In this document: positions 61,121 to 64,000 of the stretch, in pieces
Numbering within the stretch: position 1 is the stretch's first letter
Layout: every line of letters starts with the position of its first letter
Origin: Pseudomonas fluorescens HK44
GTDB taxonomy: Bacteria > Pseudomonadota > Gammaproteobacteria > Pseudomonadales > Pseudomonadaceae
Assembly: GCF_000217955.3 (NCBI RefSeq)
Contig: NZ_AFOY02000002.1
Span: forward strand, 62,001-126,000
Length of the DNA: 64,000 nt
Reading direction: 5' to 3'
Notes under the pieces: model-generated
The model's input: only the letters and a program-made list of their open reading frames with translations
The model's database searches: none
What the model was told of the DNA's origin: nothing
Translations under genes and position numbers: made by a program

Positions 61121-62962
61121 ATGAGCGAATTGATTCGGGTCCAGGACCTGCGCGTGGTCGCCTGTGGCGAACGCGGCGAAGTAGAAATCGTCAAGGGCGT
61201 GAGTTTCTCCCTGGAAAAAGGCGAAGTGCTGGCGCTGATCGGTGAGTCGGGCTCCGGCAAGACCACCATCGCCCTGGCACTGCTCGGTTACGCCCGGCGC
61301 GGTTGCCGATTGGCCGGCGGCGTGGTGCAAGTCGGCGAACACGACATGCTGGCGCTGAGCGAGCGCGAACTGCAAGGCCTGCGGGGGAACCGTGTGTCGT
61401 ATATCGCGCAAAGCGCAGCGGCGGCGTTCAACCCGGCGAAAAAGCTCATCGACCAAGTGGTGGAGGGCGCGTTGATTCATGGTCTGGGCAACCGGACCGT
61501 GCTCGAAGCCAAAGCCATCGAGCTGTTTCGCGACCTGGCCCTGCCGGACCCTGAACACATCGGCCAGCGCTATCCGCATCAAGTGTCTGGCGGGCAATTG
61601 CAGCGGGTGATGGCGGCCATGGCGCTGATCAGCGATCCGCTGCTGGTGGTGCTCGACGAGCCGACCACCGCCCTCGACGTGACCACTCAAATCGACGTGC
61701 TGCGCGCTTTCAAGCGAGTGGTGCGCGAACGGGGAGCGACGGCGGTCTACGTGTCCCACGACCTGGCCGTGGTGGCGCAAATGGCCGATCAGATCGTCGT
61801 GCTCAATGGCGGTCAGATCTTCGAACAGAGCGCCACCGCGCCGTTGCTCAAAGGCCCGGCCCATGAATACACGCGCAGCCTGCTGGCGGCGGCGCGCCCG
61901 GATACGACGATCCGCCCGCCCTGCGGTGTGGCCGAAGATCAGCCACTGCTGACCATCAAAGGTTTGACCGCTGGCTACGGCAACAAAAACACCCAAGGCA
62001 TGCCGTCGATTCGCGTGCTGGAAGACATCGACCTGACGGTGCGCAGGGGTCAGGCCATCGGCGTGATCGGTGAGTCGGGCTCTGGTAAATCGACCCTGGC
62101 GCGGGTGGTGGCCGGGTTGCTGACGCCGGCGTTGGGTGGCCTGACCTTTGATGGTCAGCCACTGGGCGGCAGCCTTTGCGACCGTACCGACGAACAATTC
62201 AGGCGCATTCAAATGGTCTTCCAGAACGCCGACACCGCGCTCAATCCGATGCACAGCATCAGCACCATTCTGAGCCGGCCGCTGAAGATGTATTTCGGCC
62301 TCAAGGGCGCCGCATTGCGCGAGCGCATCGGCGAACTGCTGGACCTGGTGCGCTTGCCACGGAGCCTGGCCGAACGTCGGCCGAATGAACTCTCTGGCGG
62401 GCAAAAACAACGGGTCAACCTGGCCCGCGCACTGGCGGCCAAGCCGGACCTGATTCTGTGCGATGAAGTGACCTCGGCGCTGGATACGGTGGTCGGCGCG
62501 GCGATTCTTGAACTGCTGCGCGACCTGCGTCAGGAGCTGGGAGTGTCGTATCTGTTCATCAGCCACGACATCTCCACCGTGCGCGCGCTGTGTGACGACA
62601 TCGTGGTGATGTACAGCGGCTACAAGGTTCAGGAGGGCAGTCGGCAGTCGTTTGCCCGGGCGCCGTTCCATCCTTACACCGACCTGTTGATTCATTCGGT
62701 GCCGGAGCTGCGTCAGGGCTGGCTGGAAAACTGCGGCACCACCTGCGGCACGCTGCCGCCGATCGGTGCAAAGGCCAACGTGCCGGAGTTGTGCACGTTC
62801 CTCAATCGCTGCCCGGTGCGGGTCGACGGTCTGTGCAATCGCACTGCGCCGAATCGCCGGACGATTGTCGGTGGCAGTGAAATCCTCTGCCATCACGACA
62901 GTGCCGAGCTGCTGAAAACCCAGCAGGATTTGAACAGCATGATTCAGGGAGCCTATGCATGA
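61121..62962 (+). CDS. Fused double ATPase of the importer (DppD-DppF fusion)
   Basis: 613 residues with two complete ABC units. Unit 1: Walker A GESGSGKTTIALAL (about 45), signature VSGGQLQRV, Walker B LLVVLDEPTTALD, switch His VYVSHDLAV. Unit 2: Walker A GESGSGKSTLARVV (about 318), signature LSGGQKQRVNLARAL, Walker B LILCDEVTSALD, LFISHDIS. Normally two genes (DppD, DppF); here one polypeptide. Cysteines near the end (CGTTCGTLP, CTFLNRCPV, LCNRTAP) match the Fe-S-like tail of dipeptide ATPases. Confidence 0.95.
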   Translation: MSELIRVQDLRVVACGERGEVEIVKGVSFSLEKGEVLALIGESGSGKTTIALALLGYARRGCRLAGGVVQVGEHDMLALSERELQGLRGNRVSYIAQSAAAAFNPAKKLIDQVVEGALIHGLGNRTVLEAKAIELFRDLALPDPEHIGQRYPHQVSGGQLQRVMAAMALISDPLLVVLDEPTTALDVTTQIDVLRAFKRVVRERGATAVYVSHDLAVVAQMADQIVVLNGGQIFEQSATAPLLKGPAHEYTRSLLAAARPDTTIRPPCGVAEDQPLLTIKGLTAGYGNKNTQGMPSIRVLEDIDLTVRRGQAIGVIGESGSGKSTLARVVAGLLTPALGGLTFDGQPLGGSLCDRTDEQFRRIQMVFQNADTALNPMHSISTILSRPLKMYFGLKGAALRERIGELLDLVRLPRSLAERRPNELSGGQKQRVNLARALAAKPDLILCDEVTSALDTVVGAAILELLRDLRQELGVSYLFISHDISTVRALCDDIVVMYSGYKVQEGSRQSFARAPFHPYTDLLIHSVPELRQGWLENCGTTCGTLPPIGAKANVPELCTFLNRCPVRVDGLCNRTAPNRRTIVGGSEILCHHDSAELLKTQQDLNSMIQGAYA

Positions 62963-63267
62963 AGGGGCGTTTTGTGAGGCTGGCCGAGCAGGGCCGGCCA
63001 ACCGTCAAATTGAAGGTGGACGGCACACCCATCGAGGCGTTGCAGGGCGACACGCTGATGGTTGCGTTGCTGACCCAGGGTTCGGCGCTGCGTCAGTCGG
63101 AGTTCGATTCGGGCCGGCGGGCCGGTTTTTGCCTGATGGGCGCCTGTCAGGATTGCTGGGTCTGGACCCGCAGCGGCGAACGTCTGCGCGCCTGTTCCAA
63201 CGAAGTCCGTGAAGGGCTGGATATCGTCACCACACAACCGGAGGCGATATGGCCACTGCACGGCTGA
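62959..63267 (+). CDS. [2Fe-2S]-binding small subunit of an amino-acid-type dehydrogenase
   Basis: 102 residues starting MKGRFVRLAEQGRPTVKLKV. The Cys pattern GFCLMGACQDCWVW with a later RACSNEV is the plant-type [2Fe-2S] set of HcnA/SoxA/OoxA-like gamma subunits. Its start lies in the stop of the ATPase gene (ATGA), and the FAD subunit gene overlaps its end. With the DAO enzyme and that FAD protein it could form a heterotrimeric dehydrogenase of the opine- or hydroxyproline-oxidase type. Confidence 0.9.
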   Translation: MKGRFVRLAEQGRPTVKLKVDGTPIEALQGDTLMVALLTQGSALRQSEFDSGRRAGFCLMGACQDCWVWTRSGERLRACSNEVREGLDIVTTQPEAIWPLHG

Positions 63268-64000
63268 GCACTCATCGAGTGGTGATCGTCGGCGCTGGGC
63301 CGGCCGGTATTCGCTGCGCCGAAACCTTGCTGGCGGCGGGCTGCACGCCGATCCTGATCGATGAAAATCGCCGGGATGGCGGGCAGATCTACCGGCGCCA
63401 ACCGCAAGGTTTTACCCGCGATTACACCACGTTGTACGGCACCGAAGCGGCCAAGGCCAAAGACTTGCATCAAAGCTTCGACCGCTTGCGCGGGTTGATC
63501 GATTACCGCCCGGACACGCTGGTGTGGAACCTCACGCCGGGGCAACTGTGCTGCGTCAGTCAGGGCACACACTCGACGGTTGATTACGACGCGCTGATCC
63601 TCTGCACCGGCGCCACGGACCGCTTGATGCCGATCGAAGGCTGGCAACTGGCGGGCACCTACAGCCTCGGCGGCGCGCAGATCGCGCTCAAATCCCAGGC
63701 GGTGTCCATCGGTCATCGTGTGGTGTTCATGGGCAGCGGGCCGTTGCTGTACCTGGTCGCCAGTCAATACCTCAAGGCCGGTGCCAACGTGGCGGCGGTG
63801 CTCGACACTTCGCCGCCGAGCAAGCGCATCGGCGCTTTGCCGAAGCTGCTGGCGCGCCCCGGATTGCTGTTCACCGGGATGAAACTGTTGGCGCAGCTGT
63901 ACCGGGCGAAGATCCCGGTGCACCTGGGGATTTCTCCGCTGCAAGTGCTGGGCGATGCCCAGAACGGTGTCAGTGGTGTGCGGGTGCGGACCGCCGAAGG
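63249..64000 (+). CDS. FAD/NAD(P)-type oxidoreductase subunit (HcnB/OoxA-like), cut by window end
   Basis: At least 250 residues; the gene runs off the right edge. Starts MATARLSTHRVVIVGAGPAG at the ATG at 63249, 19 bases inside the end of the [2Fe-2S] gene. The FAD Rossmann motif is followed by DENRRDGGQIYRRQPQGF and the CTGATDRLMPIEGW turn, then a second Rossmann motif VVFMGSGPLLYLVASQYLKA. This matches the alpha subunit of HcnABC-like and opine-oxidase complexes. Confidence 0.92.
   Translation, partial: MATARLSTHRVVIVGAGPAGIRCAETLLAAGCTPILIDENRRDGGQIYRRQPQGFTRDYTTLYGTEAAKAKDLHQSFDRLRGLIDYRPDTLVWNLTPGQLCCVSQGTHSTVDYDALILCTGATDRLMPIEGWQLAGTYSLGGAQIALKSQAVSIGHRVVFMGSGPLLYLVASQYLKAGANVAAVLDTSPPSKRIGALPKLLARPGLLFTGMKLLAQLYRAKIPVHLGISPLQVLGDAQNGVSGVRVRTAE

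Noticed and set aside
61070..63001. 643-codon minus-strand frame opposite the ABC ATPase
   Set aside because: His/Gln/Arg-rich shadow translation; the ATPase on the plus strand has all motifs.

Overview
The window looks like chromosome of a fluorescens-group Pseudomonas. This rests on the gene families: an OprD-type porin, a DUF2790 protein beside a metal two-component system, DUF2986, a DUF6124-like relic, a REP palindrome pair, a membrane-linked malate:quinone oxidoreductase, and many LysR and AraC regulators. The DNA is mostly GC-rich. Two visibly more AT-rich patches, about 6.2-7.5 kb and 11.9-15.7 kb, look acquired. No tRNA, rRNA or CRISPR array was seen.

Layout. 1-2.7 kb: start of the kdp potassium pump operon on the minus strand (kdpB cut by the window edge, kdpA, kdpF and a second tiny membrane ORF). 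2.9-3.4 kb: a structured leader and a small unknown protein. 3.6-5.9 kb: a type VI-type phospholipase (Tle1/DUF2235) with a DUF2931 lipoprotein, the usual toxin-immunity pairing. 6-8.3 kb: a decayed zone with a lone cytochrome c, a broken IS3 transposase and several gene stumps. 8.4-11.7 kb: AraC regulator, threonine-dehydratase-like enzyme and OprD porin. 12.2-15.3 kb: the most unusual gene, one polypeptide joining an adenylation domain, a carrier domain and a membrane acyltransferase. 15.9-21.4 kb: small phage- or plasmid-like genes, gfa beside the stump of adhC, a complete IS1182-type element with 4-bp GGCC flanks, a 2-oxoglutarate oxygenase, and two dead genes (AraC, GST).

21.5-24.1 kb: a heavy-metal two-component operon led by a DUF2790 gene with a CopR/CusR-like palindrome upstream. 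24.3-29.5 kb: small enzymes with LysR regulators, including a deletion scar that joins two unrelated genes. 29.8-31.5 kb: mqo with strong hairpins. 31.6-39.8 kb: GST, nitrilase, polyamine-binding protein, DUF1059, CAP protein, MFS pump with divergent LysR, and a candidate small RNA. 39.1-45.5 kb: azoreductase with divergent LysR, then an old-yellow-enzyme/SDR/hydrolase/quinone reductase operon with divergent TetR, which looks like an electrophile or xenobiotic response unit.

45.8-51.5 kb: envelope or secreted proteins of poorly known function, a gene bracketed by a 33-bp inverted repeat, Mut7-C, and a LemA plus zinc-ribbon membrane protein pair. 51.6-54.9 kb: cupin, double GNAT and aldehyde dehydrogenase. 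55.5-64 kb: a tightly packed catabolic operon (HAD hydrolase, DAO-type FAD enzyme, a peptide/opine-type ABC importer with a fused ATPase, a [2Fe-2S] subunit and an FAD subunit cut by the window end). It probably imports and oxidises an amine- or amino-acid-like substrate that the sequence does not identify.
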